A stretch of 18,133 nt of DNA from JAYWAM01 sp043782425 (GCA_043782425.1 JAYWAM010000077.1:1-18133); one strand, 5' to 3'; counted from the first letter of the stretch, positions 1 to 6,577 are shown. Notes: a model not told the origin generated them from the sequence alone. Made by a program: numbers and translations.

Positions 1-188
1 TGTAGCGGACTGGGTCCCAGCCTCCGCTGGGACGACGAATGTTTAGATTTCGAGCAGCCATTGTTAAAAAACAATCTCGCGCCAAGACGCCAAGACGCAA
101 AGTGAAAAATATAAAGTCTTAAACCCATTCCATATTTTGCTTTTCTTGGCGTCTTTGCGTCTTTGCGCGAGGCGCTTTCTCTTTCCTT
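1..188. other. Intergenic stretch made mostly of repeats
   Basis: No coding region is supported here. Positions 1-12 read TGTAGCGGACTG, the exact reverse complement of 6300-6311, so the window probably opens inside a dispersed REP-like repeat. Positions 14-33 form a perfect 8-bp hairpin (GTCCCAGC, loop CTCC, GCTGGGAC). Positions 77-170 are a second, larger hairpin repeat, listed separately. The permease that would normally partner the upstream ABC ATPase (189-1088) is not in this stretch. Confidence 0.7.
77..170. repeat. Large hairpin repeat, family A copy 1
   Basis: Two 26-nt arms (77-102 and 145-170) are inverted complements at 23 of 26 positions, built on the phrase GCCAAGACGCAAAG. They are separated by an AT-rich 42-nt loop. 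A second copy lies at 17861-17936. The arms are made of short direct units (roughly AAGACGC), so they can also pair out of register. Similar sequences occur as dispersed intergenic repeats in many environmental bacteria; that is from memory and not checked. It sits just after the stop of the ABC ATPase gene and could act as a transcript 3' end. Confidence 0.8.
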
Positions 189-1088
189 CTAGTGCGCTCT
201 CATGACCTTGACGAACACCTTTTCCAGTTCGGGCTCGGCTACTTCCAGTTGCGCGATCACTGCTGCGCTCTCGCGCAACGCGGCGAGCACTTCTTCGACT
301 TCGCTGTAATCGTGAATCGTGAAGTGATGCCAGGCGCCGTCCTGCTTGGCTTGCCTGGCGAGCAGCGCGTGCGGCAGAGCGCCGCTTGCGAGCTTGACGC
401 GCAGCACGCGCTCTGAAAATGCTGCGAGCAGATGCTCGGTCGTATCCAACGCCACCAGCTTGCCTTGTTTGAGCATGGCGATGCGGCTGCAAAGCTGCTG
501 TGCTTCTTCGAGATAATGCGTGGTAAGCAAAATCGTGTGGCCGCTCTGGTTTAATTCGCGGATAAACACCCACAGTGTCTGGCGCAGCTCCACGTCCACG
601 CCTGCCGTCGGTTCGTCGAGCACGATCACCGGCGGACGGTGCACCAGAGCTTGGGCCACCAGCACGCGGCGCTTCATGCCGCCGGACAATTGGCGCATAT
701 TGCTGTCGGCCTTATCGACCAGTGCAAGCCTTAAAAGCAGCTCGTCTATCCAGTCATCATTGCGGCGTATGCCGAAGTAGCCTGACTGTAGGCGCAGCGT
801 TTCGCGCACCGTAAAAAATGGATCAAACACGATTTCCTGCGGAACAATGCCGAGCGCCTGACGCGCCGCACGAAAATCGCTTTGCACGTCGTGCCCCATG
901 ACGCGCAGCCAACCCGCGCTGGGTTTGACCAGCCCGGCCAGCGCGCTGATCAACGTTGTCTTGCCCGCTCCGTTTGGACCCAGCAAGGCGAAAAACTCAC
1001 CCTCATTGATTTGCAGTGAGACGCCGTCCAAGGCGCGCAGCTCGCCGTAGCGCTTCTCTACGCCGCTGACTTCAACGGCATAGCTCAT
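189..1088 (-). CDS. ABC transporter ATP-binding protein, ABC-2 exporter type
   Basis: A 299-residue cytoplasmic ATPase subunit. Visible motifs are Walker A GPNGAGKTT (37-45), Q-loop Q84, signature LSGGMKR (134-140), Walker B VIVLDEP with D158/E159, and switch H191. This arrangement is typical of the CcmA/YadG-like subfamily that pairs with an ABC-2 permease; the substrate cannot be told from sequence. I chose the ATG at 1088 because it overlaps the mlaB stop (ATGA) and the residues after it match the family start. The frame stays open another 39 codons upstream, but that part lies over mlaB and looks like non-coding translation. It is the last gene of the mla operon here. No permease follows before the window edge, so the partner lies further left or is unlinked. 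Confidence 0.93.
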   Translation of the reverse strand: MSYAVEVSGVEKRYGELRALDGVSLQINEGEFFALLGPNGAGKTTLISALAGLVKPSAGWLRVMGHDVQSDFRAARQALGIVPQEIVFDPFFTVRETLRLQSGYFGIRRNDDWIDELLLRLALVDKADSNMRQLSGGMKRRVLVAQALVHRPPVIVLDEPTAGVDVELRQTLWVFIRELNQSGHTILLTTHYLEEAQQLCSRIAMLKQGKLVALDTTEHLLAAFSERVLRVKLASGALPHALLARQAKQDGAWHHFTIHDYSEVEEVLAALRESAAVIAQLEVAEPELEKVFVKVMRAH

Positions 1089-1381
1089 TGAGGCGTGGCT
1101 TGAACCATGTCGCTCACGTCGTACAACGCGGCGAGCGCCTTGAGATTGTCGGGAATATTGATGAATTCGAGGCGCTTGTGCAAACCTTGCGCCGCGCGTC
1201 GCCAATAGAGCAGCAGAGCGACAGCCGAAGAATCCACCTCAGAGACAACCGATAAATCGATTACCAGGGCCTGCGGCAAATCTGTGCGCGCGAGAAAGTC
1301 GCGTGTCTGCCCCAGAATGCCCGGCATGCTGGCGAAGGTCAGCGCGCCTTCGAGCTTCAGCGATTCGGGAGCAACGTTCAT
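1085..1381 (-). CDS. mlaB: MlaB-like STAS-domain protein
   Basis: A 98-residue single STAS domain. The hallmark strand-loop-helix is visible as VIDLSVVSEVDSSAVALLL (about 40-58), with the D-S-S turn (D50, S51, S52) where the regulatory Ser/Thr of anti-sigma-antagonist-like STAS proteins sits. In the Mla system MlaB binds the MlaF ATPase and supports assembly and activity of the MlaFEDB inner-membrane complex. It starts in a 4-nt overlap with the mlaC stop (1378-1381) and ends in a 4-nt overlap with the next ATPase gene, indicating translational coupling. Alone, a STAS protein could be an unrelated regulator; the position fixes the call. Confidence 0.88.
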   Translation of the reverse strand: MNVAPESLKLEGALTFASMPGILGQTRDFLARTDLPQALVIDLSVVSEVDSSAVALLLYWRRAAQGLHKRLEFINIPDNLKALAALYDVSDMVQATPQ

Positions 1382-2001
1382 TTTTTCGCGTCCGCCTTGG
1401 CGTCGCGCAATTTCGCATTGCGCTCAGTCAAAGTCTTGACCAGGCCGTCAATCCCGCCCTTGCGCACTTCATCGGCGAAGGTGCTGCGATAGTTGGTCAC
1501 CAGGCTGACGCCATCAACCAGGATGTCATAGACTTTCCAGCCTTGGGCGGTCTTTTCCATGCTGTAGTCCAATGGAATAGCTTGCCCGCCAGACTGGCTG
1601 ATCAAGGTCTTCACCGTGACCTCTGTATCGGCAGGCGCAAATTTTGCCGGCTTCACCTCTATGGTCTGATTGCGATACTGGGACAGCGAAGTTGAATAGG
1701 TGCGCACCAGCAGCGTGCGAAATTCCTTGGTTAAAGCCTGCTTCTGCGCATCACTCGCTTCGCGCCAGCTCTTGCCTACCGCCAATTGGGTCATGCGCGC
1801 AAAGTTGAAATTAGGCAATACTTTGGCTTCCGCCAGCTCTACAATCTTGTGCGTATTGCCGCCCTGAATGTCCTTATCCTGCTTGATAATATTGAGCACA
1901 TCGGCGGTGGTGCGTCGCACCATATCATCGGGCGCGACATCCTGGGCAAACGCGACAGGGGCAAACAAAACCAACGCCCCGAGTAAAAGTTTTTTCATCA
2001 T
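1378..2001 (-). CDS. mlaC: MlaC, periplasmic phospholipid-binding protein
   Basis: A 207-residue exported protein of the Ttg2D/MlaC family, which shuttles phospholipid across the periplasm between the outer-membrane MlaA complex and the inner-membrane MlaFEDB complex. The N-terminus is a clear signal peptide (MMKK, hydrophobic LLLGALVLFAPVAFA, likely cleavage after AFA at residue 19). The mature part is helix-rich, with family-like stretches such as FNFARMTQLAVGKSW and FRTLLVRTYSTSL. Two ATGs are adjacent (2001 and 1998). The AAGGTGA ribosome site is 4 nt from the first and 7 nt from the second, so the second may be used. It follows a 195-nt repeat-bearing gap after mlaD, the only break in the operon. 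Confidence 0.94.
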   Translation of the reverse strand: MMKKLLLGALVLFAPVAFAQDVAPDDMVRRTTADVLNIIKQDKDIQGGNTHKIVELAEAKVLPNFNFARMTQLAVGKSWREASDAQKQALTKEFRTLLVRTYSTSLSQYRNQTIEVKPAKFAPADTEVTVKTLISQSGGQAIPLDYSMEKTAQGWKVYDILVDGVSLVTNYRSTFADEVRKGGIDGLVKTLTERNAKLRDAKADAKK

Positions 2002-2005
2002 GATT

Positions 2006-2012
2006 TCACCTT
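2006..2012 (-). promoter_or_regulatory. Ribosome binding site for mlaC
   Basis: On the minus strand the sequence AAGGTGA lies 4 nt before the ATG at 2001 and 7 nt before the ATG at 1998. The longer spacing is more usual and favours the inner start. Because a 195-nt gap separates mlaC from mlaD, mlaC needs its own initiation signal, unlike the overlapping genes around it. Confidence 0.6.
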
Positions 2013-2056
2013 GGTTAAAAGTAGGTAACTACACAGCAGTCAGAAATAGAAAAATA

Positions 2057-2161
2057 GAACGCTGATGACGCTGATAATTATGATTAAATAAGATTTCTCT
2101 TGTCTGATTGAACATTTATCATTATCTGCGTTCATCATATTCATCCGCGTCATCTGCGTTC
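2057..2161. repeat. Inverted-repeat element between mlaD and mlaC
   Basis: The left arm (2057-2084) and the outer 28 nt of the right arm (2134-2161) are inverted complements at 24 of 28 positions, around the core GAACGCNGATGACGC. The right arm goes on with a second copy of the AACGCAGAT phrase (complement at about 2122-2132). The interior is AT-rich. This is a dispersed-repeat-like hairpin; the phrase ATCCGCGTCATCTGCGTTC is familiar from intergenic repeats of other bacteria (memory only). It occupies most of the 195-nt gap that splits an otherwise fully overlapping operon, and could lower or process the downstream transcript. Confidence 0.75.
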
Positions 2162-2196
2162 CATTAAACTTGATGGCGCTAAGTTGTTACAGCGTG

Positions 2197-2673
2197 TCAC
2201 TTCGGCTTGGCATCGCTGCCTTCGGCCGCCTTGTTAAACATGAATTGGCCGATCAGACGATCGAGCACCACGGCCGATTGCGTCAGCGTGATTTTGTCGC
2301 CTTCCTGCAACTTCTTATCGTCTCCGCCCGCGTCCAGTCCGATAAAAACCTCGCCCAGCAGACCGGAAGTGAGGATAGAGGCGGAAGTGTCCTTGGGAAA
2401 TACGTAATTCTCATCGAGCGCCAGTTCCACTACCGCCTGATACTTCACGTTATCAAAATGGATTTTTGCCACGCGCCCTACCAGCACGCCCGAGCTTTTC
2501 ACCGGCGCCTTTAATTTCAGACCGCCGATATTGTCAAAGCGCGCCTCAACCTTAAAGGTTTTGATGCCGCGCTCATTGCCCAGATTGCCCACCTTGAAAG
2601 CAAGCATGCCGAGGGCAAGAATACCCGCGATAACAAACACGCCCACCCAAAGGTCCATGGTTTTTCGTTCCAT
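2197..2673 (-). CDS. mlaD: MlaD, MCE-domain substrate-binding subunit of the Mla transporter
   Basis: A 158-residue inner-membrane protein with one N-terminal membrane segment (about 8-26, WVGVFVIAGILALGMLAF) and one MCE domain (about 38-118). The MCE core is seen in FDNIGGLKLKAPVKSSGVLVGRV and the later strand SGLLGEVFIGLDAG. MlaD forms a hexameric ring on the MlaFE complex that takes up or delivers phospholipid through its central pore. The length is normal for beta/gammaproteobacterial MlaD. The ATG at 2673 shares one base with the mlaE stop (TGATG). An inner ATG (codon 6) would cut off the basic RK residues before the membrane segment, so the outer start is preferred. Confidence 0.95.
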   Translation of the reverse strand: MERKTMDLWVGVFVIAGILALGMLAFKVGNLGNERGIKTFKVEARFDNIGGLKLKAPVKSSGVLVGRVAKIHFDNVKYQAVVELALDENYVFPKDTSASILTSGLLGEVFIGLDAGGDDKKLQEGDKITLTQSAVVLDRLIGQFMFNKAAEGSDAKPK

Positions 2674-3467
2674 CAGTGGATTCCCCTTAACATGAATGTC
2701 GTCAAAATAAGATCAAGCCACAACACCGTCAGCGCAGAACTCACCACCGTGCGCGTGGTGGCGGCGGAAACGCCTTCGGCGGTCGGTTCCGCATCAAAAC
2801 CCTCAAAGGTGGCGATGATGGAAACCGCGATGCCGAACACCACGCTTTTTACCACACCGTTCATGATGTCGTAGCGAAAATCGACTGCCGCCTGCATATT
2901 GCTCCAGAACACGCCAGCGTCTATGCCTATCACCACCACGCCGATAACATAGCCGCCAAAAACGCCCATGCCGGTGAACAACGCCGCCAGCAAAGGCATG
3001 GAAATAATGCCTGCCCAGAAACGCGGTGCGATGACGCGCGCGATAGGGTTGACCGCCATCATGTCCATCGCCTTCAATTGCTCGGTGGCCTTCATCAGGC
3101 CGATCTCGGCGGTGATCGCCGAACCGGCGCGGCTGGCGAACAGCAGCGCCGCCACCACCGGCCCAAGCTCGCGCGTAAGCGACAGCGCCACCAGCACCCC
3201 CATGGTTTCCTGAGCGCCATATTTTTGCAGCGTTTCATAACCCTGCAAGCCCAGCACCATGCCGACAAACAAGCCCGATACGATGATGATGATGAGCGAC
3301 ATCACCCCCGAGAAATACATTTCCCGGATAGTCAGATGCAGGCGCGAAAAACTCACCCGCGAGCTGGCGATCACCAATACAAAAAAACGCGCCATCGAAC
3401 CGATGCGCCACACACCGTCGGTGAAGCGCTGCCCGATACGACGGATAGAATCGATCAACTCCGTCAT
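2673..3467 (-). CDS. mlaE: MlaE, permease subunit of the Mla phospholipid transporter
   Basis: A 264-residue polytopic inner-membrane protein of the MlaE/Ttg2B family, the translocation subunit of MlaFEDB. The most conserved family stretch is intact (about 96-142): SLTRELGPVVAALLFASRAG followed by AEIGLMKATEQLKAMDMM. The C-terminal motif GFDAEPTAEGVSAATTRTVV is also present. Hydrophobic segments lie at about 55-75, 98-115, 150-180 and 235-260, with an amphipathic N-terminus. It starts in a 4-nt overlap with the mlaF stop and ends in a one-base overlap with mlaD, so F, E and D are translationally coupled. Confidence 0.95.
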   Translation of the reverse strand: MTELIDSIRRIGQRFTDGVWRIGSMARFFVLVIASSRVSFSRLHLTIREMYFSGVMSLIIIIVSGLFVGMVLGLQGYETLQKYGAQETMGVLVALSLTRELGPVVAALLFASRAGSAITAEIGLMKATEQLKAMDMMAVNPIARVIAPRFWAGIISMPLLAALFTGMGVFGGYVIGVVVIGIDAGVFWSNMQAAVDFRYDIMNGVVKSVVFGIAVSIIATFEGFDAEPTAEGVSAATTRTVVSSALTVLWLDLILTTFMLRGIH

Positions 3468-4276
3468 GCCGACAGCCCCAACTGCTGGTCGTAGGCTTGT
3501 GCCGGATAGTGAAACGGCACCGGGCCATCCATCTCACCATTCACAAACTGCCGGATGTAGGGCATGTCGGAGGCGCGGATTTCATCGGGCGTGCCCTCGC
3601 CCACTATGCTGCCTTCGGAGACGAAATAGATATAGTCAACAATTTGCAATGATTCCTGAATGTCATGCGTAACTACAATAGACGTGGCGCCCAGCGCATC
3701 GTTCAATTTGCGCATCAACTGGCCCACGACGCCCAGTGAAATCGGATCGAGTCCGGCGAACGGTTCGTCGTACATGACCAGCATGGGATCGACCGCGACC
3801 GCACGCGCCAGCGCCACGCGCCGCGCCATGCCGCCCGAAAGCTCTGCTGGCATCAGGCTTGCCGCGCCGCGCAGGCCCACCGCGTGCAGCTTCATCAACA
3901 CCAGATCGCGCACGATTTCCTCGGGTAAGTCGTTATGCTCGCGCAATTGGAAAGCGATATTTTCAAACACCGACATGTCGGTAAACAGCGCGCCGAACTG
4001 GAACAGCATGCCCATCTTGCGGCGCATGGCATAAAGGCCCTCAATATCCAGCTCATGCACCACCTTGCCCGCCACGCGCACCGAGCCGCGCGATGGCTTC
4101 AGCTCCCCGCCGATCAAGCGCAGCAAGGTGGTCTTGCCGCAGCCGCTGCCGCCCATGATGGCGACAAGCTTGCCGCGTGGAACGGTGAGCGTGATCCCCT
4201 TGAGGATAGGACGCTTGCCGTAAGCAAAGTCAACGGATTCGATTTCAACCAGATTATCTTCGGAAATCAAGGACAC
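3464..4276 (-). CDS. mlaF: MlaF, ATPase subunit of the Mla phospholipid transporter
   Basis: A 270-residue ABC ATPase that powers MlaFEDB. Motifs are Walker A GGSGCGKTT (42-50), Q-loop Q93 in LFQFGALFTD, signature LSGGM (146-150), Walker B VMYDEPFAGLDP with D170/E171, and switch H204. The Q-loop sequence and EPFAGLDPIS are typical of the MlaF/Ttg2A branch rather than of importers. The C-terminal tail (about 240-270) is longer than a minimal ATPase domain, as expected for MlaF, where it contacts the neighbouring protomer. The assigned start is GTG (4274-4276) with no good ribosome site, so the start is uncertain by a few codons. It is the first gene of the operon. Confidence 0.95.
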   Translation of the reverse strand: MSLISEDNLVEIESVDFAYGKRPILKGITLTVPRGKLVAIMGGSGCGKTTLLRLIGGELKPSRGSVRVAGKVVHELDIEGLYAMRRKMGMLFQFGALFTDMSVFENIAFQLREHNDLPEEIVRDLVLMKLHAVGLRGAASLMPAELSGGMARRVALARAVAVDPMLVMYDEPFAGLDPISLGVVGQLMRKLNDALGATSIVVTHDIQESLQIVDYIYFVSEGSIVGEGTPDEIRASDMPYIRQFVNGEMDGPVPFHYPAQAYDQQLGLSA

Positions 4277-4400
4277 AAATAATGACCGGCAAGTTAGTAG
4301 GGCCGGACATTTTAGCAGGTAACGCCGTGCTATTGGCGCGTTGGCGGCGCGGGGGGCGATCCAAACTGCTGTGAAACGAATTCAAGAACCGCCAAACAAC

Positions 4401-4472
4401 TGTCATCCCCGCGAAAGCGGGGAACCATTTTTTGCTAGCAGAACATGGATTCCCGCTTTCGCGGGAATGACA
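4401..4472. repeat. Hairpin repeat with TGTCATTCCCGCGAAAGCGGG arms
   Basis: Two 28-nt arms (4401-4428 and 4445-4472) are inverted complements at 25 of 28 positions. Each arm also contains its own palindrome (CCCGC GAAA GCGGG), so the element can fold as one long hairpin or as two small ones. A 16-nt spacer separates the arms. This is a well-known type of dispersed proteobacterial intergenic repeat (recognised from memory). No second copy was found in this window. Confidence 0.85.
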
Positions 4473-4482
4473 AATTATATTT

Positions 4483-4513
4483 GTAGGATGGGTTGAGCGC
4501 AGCGATACCCATC
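4483..4513 (+). repeat. GTAG-type REP, left copy flanking the RAYT remnant
   Basis: GTAG (4483-4486) is followed by a hairpin with stem GATGGGT / ACCCATC and loop TGAGCGCAGCGAT. The reverse complement of 4796-4826 matches it at 30 of 31 positions. A 5' GTAG tetranucleotide next to a palindrome is the published signature of REPs recognised by RAYT transposases. Together with the right copy it brackets the transposase remnant at 4542-4762. Confidence 0.85.
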
Positions 4514-4541
4514 ACCGTCTCCATCATCCCACCACGCACCC

Positions 4542-4762
4542 ATGACAAATTACCGCCGTAGCCATAGCGCCGGAGCCAGTTATTTCTTTACCCTCAATCT
4601 TGCCGAGCGCTCGCAAGCCCTGCTGACCGAGTGCAACGGGTTGTTGCACAGCGCTTCAAGAGTCGGCAAAGCAAGGCCGAACGTGGAATTTGGCAGCGAC
4701 GCTATTGGGAGCACCTCATCCGCAACGAGACGGATTACTCGCGGCATATCGATTACATCCAT
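4542..4762 (+). pseudogene. Decayed REP-associated tyrosine transposase (RAYT)
   Basis: The first 30 codons (MTNYRRSHSAGASYFFTLNL..) match the usual RAYT N-terminus. After about 4631 the homology shifts to a different frame: AERGIWQRRYWEHLIRNE then DYSRHIDYIH, ending at 4762. Those parts normally lie near residues 110-150 of a roughly 150-180 residue protein. About 60-70 codons between them are missing, including the HUH (HLHAIW-like) metal-binding motif, and the usual NPVKHG continuation after DYIH is gone. The product cannot be an active nuclease. Inverted REPs on both sides (4483-4513, 4796-4826) show this was a REP-RAYT unit. An open frame runs on past the remnant into the antisense of the lipoprotein gene, but that is not coding. 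Confidence 0.8.
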
Positions 4763-4795
4763 AGTTTGATTGATGGATCGTTTGGTTGGTGGATT

Positions 4796-4826
4796 GATGG
4801 GTATCGCTACGCTCAACCCATCCTAC
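4796..4826 (-). repeat. GTAG-type REP, right copy flanking the RAYT remnant
   Basis: Inverted copy of 4483-4513 with a single mismatch (in the loop). The GTAG leader lies at 4823-4826 on the minus strand. It begins 22 nt past the stop codon of the minus-strand lipoprotein gene (4848-6209), so its hairpin may also define the 3' end of that transcript. Confidence 0.85.
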
Positions 4827-4847
4827 GCTTGCTACACCCGCTACGTG

Positions 4848-6209
4848 CTACGGGCAGGCTCCCAATGCCCCCCCTGTCCCCGACCCTGCTAGCGTTACGG
4901 TCAAGTCATCGGTTCCGGACAAATTGCTGAATTTGACTGTTATAGGATTGGCCGTTGGTGCTCCCGATCCAGGGGTACGCCGAATTGTGGCTGATGTCGG
5001 ACTGAGAGCAACTGTTATCCATGCCGTCCCTCCAAGTGTCGGAATCGAGCTCACGAATGGTCCCGTTCCACCAAGCAAAACTGTCTGCTGCTCGTTACAG
5101 GTATTCAAAGTGATGTCAGGTGGATTTACAGTAGGCGGAGTAGCTACAGGAGTTGGCGTTGGCGCCGGAGAAACCGCGCCATCGTCTCCTTGTACGGTAA
5201 TGAAACTGGCGGTTTCAACTGTCGTCATCGTGGCGTCAGTAACGACAAATGAAACTGTTCCGGGACACGTTCCACCAGCGGTCGCACGGAAAGTTCCGCC
5301 AACAATGGACGAAACAGTTGCCACATCCAAGAGAGGAGAGGCAACTGTATATGGCGGCGTACCACCGAAAATATAGTAGTCAGCAATCGCGCCAATTGGA
5401 CAGCTCCCTTTATTTGCAGGTTGTCCGGCTGGCGCGGGCTGTCCAGTCTGCCCTTTAAAAGTGACAGTGCCACTAGGCAAAACTGAAAGCGTTCTCGGCA
5501 CAATATTGAAGTTGAACCTGCGCACCAGGCCCGAGGTGACATCGGTTGATGTCAAGGTCGCTACCTGGGGTGGCGCGCCGACTGTGGCGGTCAAACGCAC
5601 TACCGCTTCGCCGCGTTCGTCGGTATTGACGGTGATCGCATTGACCAGCGTCCCCGTACCGGGCGTGACGAACAGGAAATCCCCTTGAAAGACAGCAAAG
5701 CTTATGGGGCGGTTAATCAAGACGGTGCCGTTCAGCGAAGCAGTCACCAGCACTTGCGCCGTGCCTCCGCTGCAAAGAGCATTCGCGCCGCAGCCGGAAC
5801 CGGCAGGGGTAACAATGGTGAATATGACGTTGTTGTTGATGACCGCGGGTTTGATAGTAACAGTTGCCGCTTTGGTCTTGCCATCGGCATCGCGCACGGT
5901 GATGGTGACCGGGGTGTCGCTGGAAACACTCTTGGGAATTGCGAAAAACGTAGTTCCAGCGACTGCGCTTTCCAAGGGCAAAACGATGTTATTGCTGGAG
6001 AACACCGAGTAGCCCGGCTTGCCGCCGGTAATGGAGAACTGGGTTGGCACGTCGGGAAACAGATCGGCTACCGCAGGCAAAACAAGTAGATCGCCTCCCA
6101 CCGCCGGTGTCCCCGATCCGGTGACAGCGCCGCACGAAGTCAGAGTCAGTACTACAGCGCCTATCAGTCCCAGTCTTAGCGCAGCGTCATGCAGCCATTG
6201 AATTCGCAC
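4848..6209 (-). CDS. Secreted lipoprotein with Ig-like / invasin-like modules
   Basis: A 453-residue predicted lipoprotein with signal peptide and lipobox LTSC (Cys26). The mature part looks like a chain of beta-sandwich modules: about 45-120 (FSITGGKPGYSV.. to VTITVRDADG), about 122-237 with the Big_1-like phrase TVNTDERGEAVVRLTA, about 240-340 (YYIFGGTPPYTV.. to VSFVVTDA), a Pro/Thr linker (348-364), and about 365-445. The first and third modules look related. Six mature cysteines fall as pairs 140/146, 270/315 and 371/452, consistent with disulfides. The start is GTG with a strong AAGGA site 7 nt upstream. It is divergent from the pilus cluster; a surface or adhesive role is inferred only from architecture and location. 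Confidence 0.85.
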   Translation of the reverse strand: MRIQWLHDAALRLGLIGAVVLTLTSCGAVTGSGTPAVGGDLLVLPAVADLFPDVPTQFSITGGKPGYSVFSSNNIVLPLESAVAGTTFFAIPKSVSSDTPVTITVRDADGKTKAATVTIKPAVINNNVIFTIVTPAGSGCGANALCSGGTAQVLVTASLNGTVLINRPISFAVFQGDFLFVTPGTGTLVNAITVNTDERGEAVVRLTATVGAPPQVATLTSTDVTSGLVRRFNFNIVPRTLSVLPSGTVTFKGQTGQPAPAGQPANKGSCPIGAIADYYIFGGTPPYTVASPLLDVATVSSIVGGTFRATAGGTCPGTVSFVVTDATMTTVETASFITVQGDDGAVSPAPTPTPVATPPTVNPPDITLNTCNEQQTVLLGGTGPFVSSIPTLGGTAWITVALSPTSATIRRTPGSGAPTANPITVKFSNLSGTDDLTVTLAGSGTGGALGACP

Positions 6210-6216
6210 TGTTGTT

Positions 6217-6221
6217 TCCTT
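6217..6221 (-). promoter_or_regulatory. Ribosome binding site for the lipoprotein gene
   Basis: AAGGA on the minus strand lies 7 nt before the GTG start at 6209. The good spacing fixes GTG rather than a downstream ATG as the start, and keeps the full charged N-terminus of the signal peptide. Confidence 0.7.
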
Positions 6222-6248
6222 TTTAATATGACTTGGAGACGATACGCT

Positions 6249-6488
6249 TATTGAGTATTCCCTAATTTACGACAGCCCCACCCTCCCTTGCAGGGCGCGC
6301 AGTCCGCTACATCGGACTGCCGCTTCGCAGGCAGTCGGCATGCCGACTGAAACCCCTGCTACGCCCCCAGCCCTCTCCCGCCCAGGCGGGAGAGGGGATT
6401 TTCTCCCTCTCCACCGGAACGGGGGAGAGGGTCGGGGGGAGGGGGTGGTGGAGCCAAGAAACTGTCGTGAATTTGGAAACGCTCAATA
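6249..6488. mobile_element. MITE-like element with terminal inverted repeats
   Basis: The left end (6249-6275, TATTGAGTATTCCCTAATTT..) and right end (6462-6488) are inverted complements at 22 of 27 positions. Both ends begin with TA, compatible with a TA target duplication as in IS630/Tc1-type elements (inference). Inside are a perfect 12-bp hairpin (CCCTCTCCCGCC / GGCGGGAGAGGG, 6371-6396) and further G/C-rich sequence, but no coding capacity. A related left end plus the same hairpin recurs at 18061-18130. Relative to that copy, this one carries about 80 extra nt (roughly 6286-6363). Confidence 0.7.
6286..6363. repeat. REP-like palindromes nested inside the MITE-like element
   Basis: Present here but absent from the corresponding place of the copy at 18061. 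It contains CAGTCCG..CGGACTG (6300-6319), an imperfect 9-bp hairpin around CTGCCGCTTCGCAGGCAG (6313-6338), and a perfect 18-nt palindrome CAGTCGGCATGCCGACTG (6332-6349). Minus-strand GTAG tetranucleotides occur at 6307-6310 and 6359-6362. The phrase at 6300-6311 is repeated in reverse at window positions 1-12. It is probably a REP inserted into the older element. Confidence 0.55.
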
Positions 6489-6571
6489 ATATCTCCACAA
6501 GTGAAAAGCTTAGCGGGTTTTATTAAAGCGCAGCCTTCAGGCCGATGCAAGCTATTTTTTGTCCCAGCTTC

Positions 6572-6577
6572 TATAAT
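6572..6577 (+). promoter_or_regulatory. Candidate -10 box (TATAAT) for the response regulator operon
   Basis: A perfect TATAAT. A transcript starting near 6584 would give a 70-nt leader before the ATG at 6655 and would leave almost no leader for the alternative GTG at 6586. No good -35 hexamer is visible at the proper distance, so this is tentative. Confidence 0.35.

Larger units (their letters stand above)
4277..4541. other. Intergenic region upstream of mlaF, repeat-bearing
   Basis: No gene is supported. Positions 4277-4400 should hold the mla promoter on the minus strand; a TAAAAT (4309-4314, minus strand) could be a -10 box, but no convincing -35 was found, so no promoter is claimed. Positions 4401-4472 are a hairpin repeat and 4483-4513 is a REP, listed separately. 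The latter two start the repeat block around the transposase remnant. Confidence 0.6.

Noticed and set aside
64..573. 169-codon minus-strand open frame
   Set aside because: It runs antisense-frame through the ABC ATPase gene and then through the hairpin repeat at 77-170; the Arg/Ala-rich product is a translation artefact.
4401..4513. Possible CRISPR-like array from closely spaced palindromes
   Set aside because: The repeats are inverted, of different families and not regularly spaced; there are no spacers of equal length.
4924..5376. 150-codon plus-strand open frame within the lipoprotein gene
   Set aside because: Composition is Val/Thr/Pro-rich from the reverse of the Thr/Val-rich lipoprotein; the minus-strand gene has a lipobox and a strong ribosome site.
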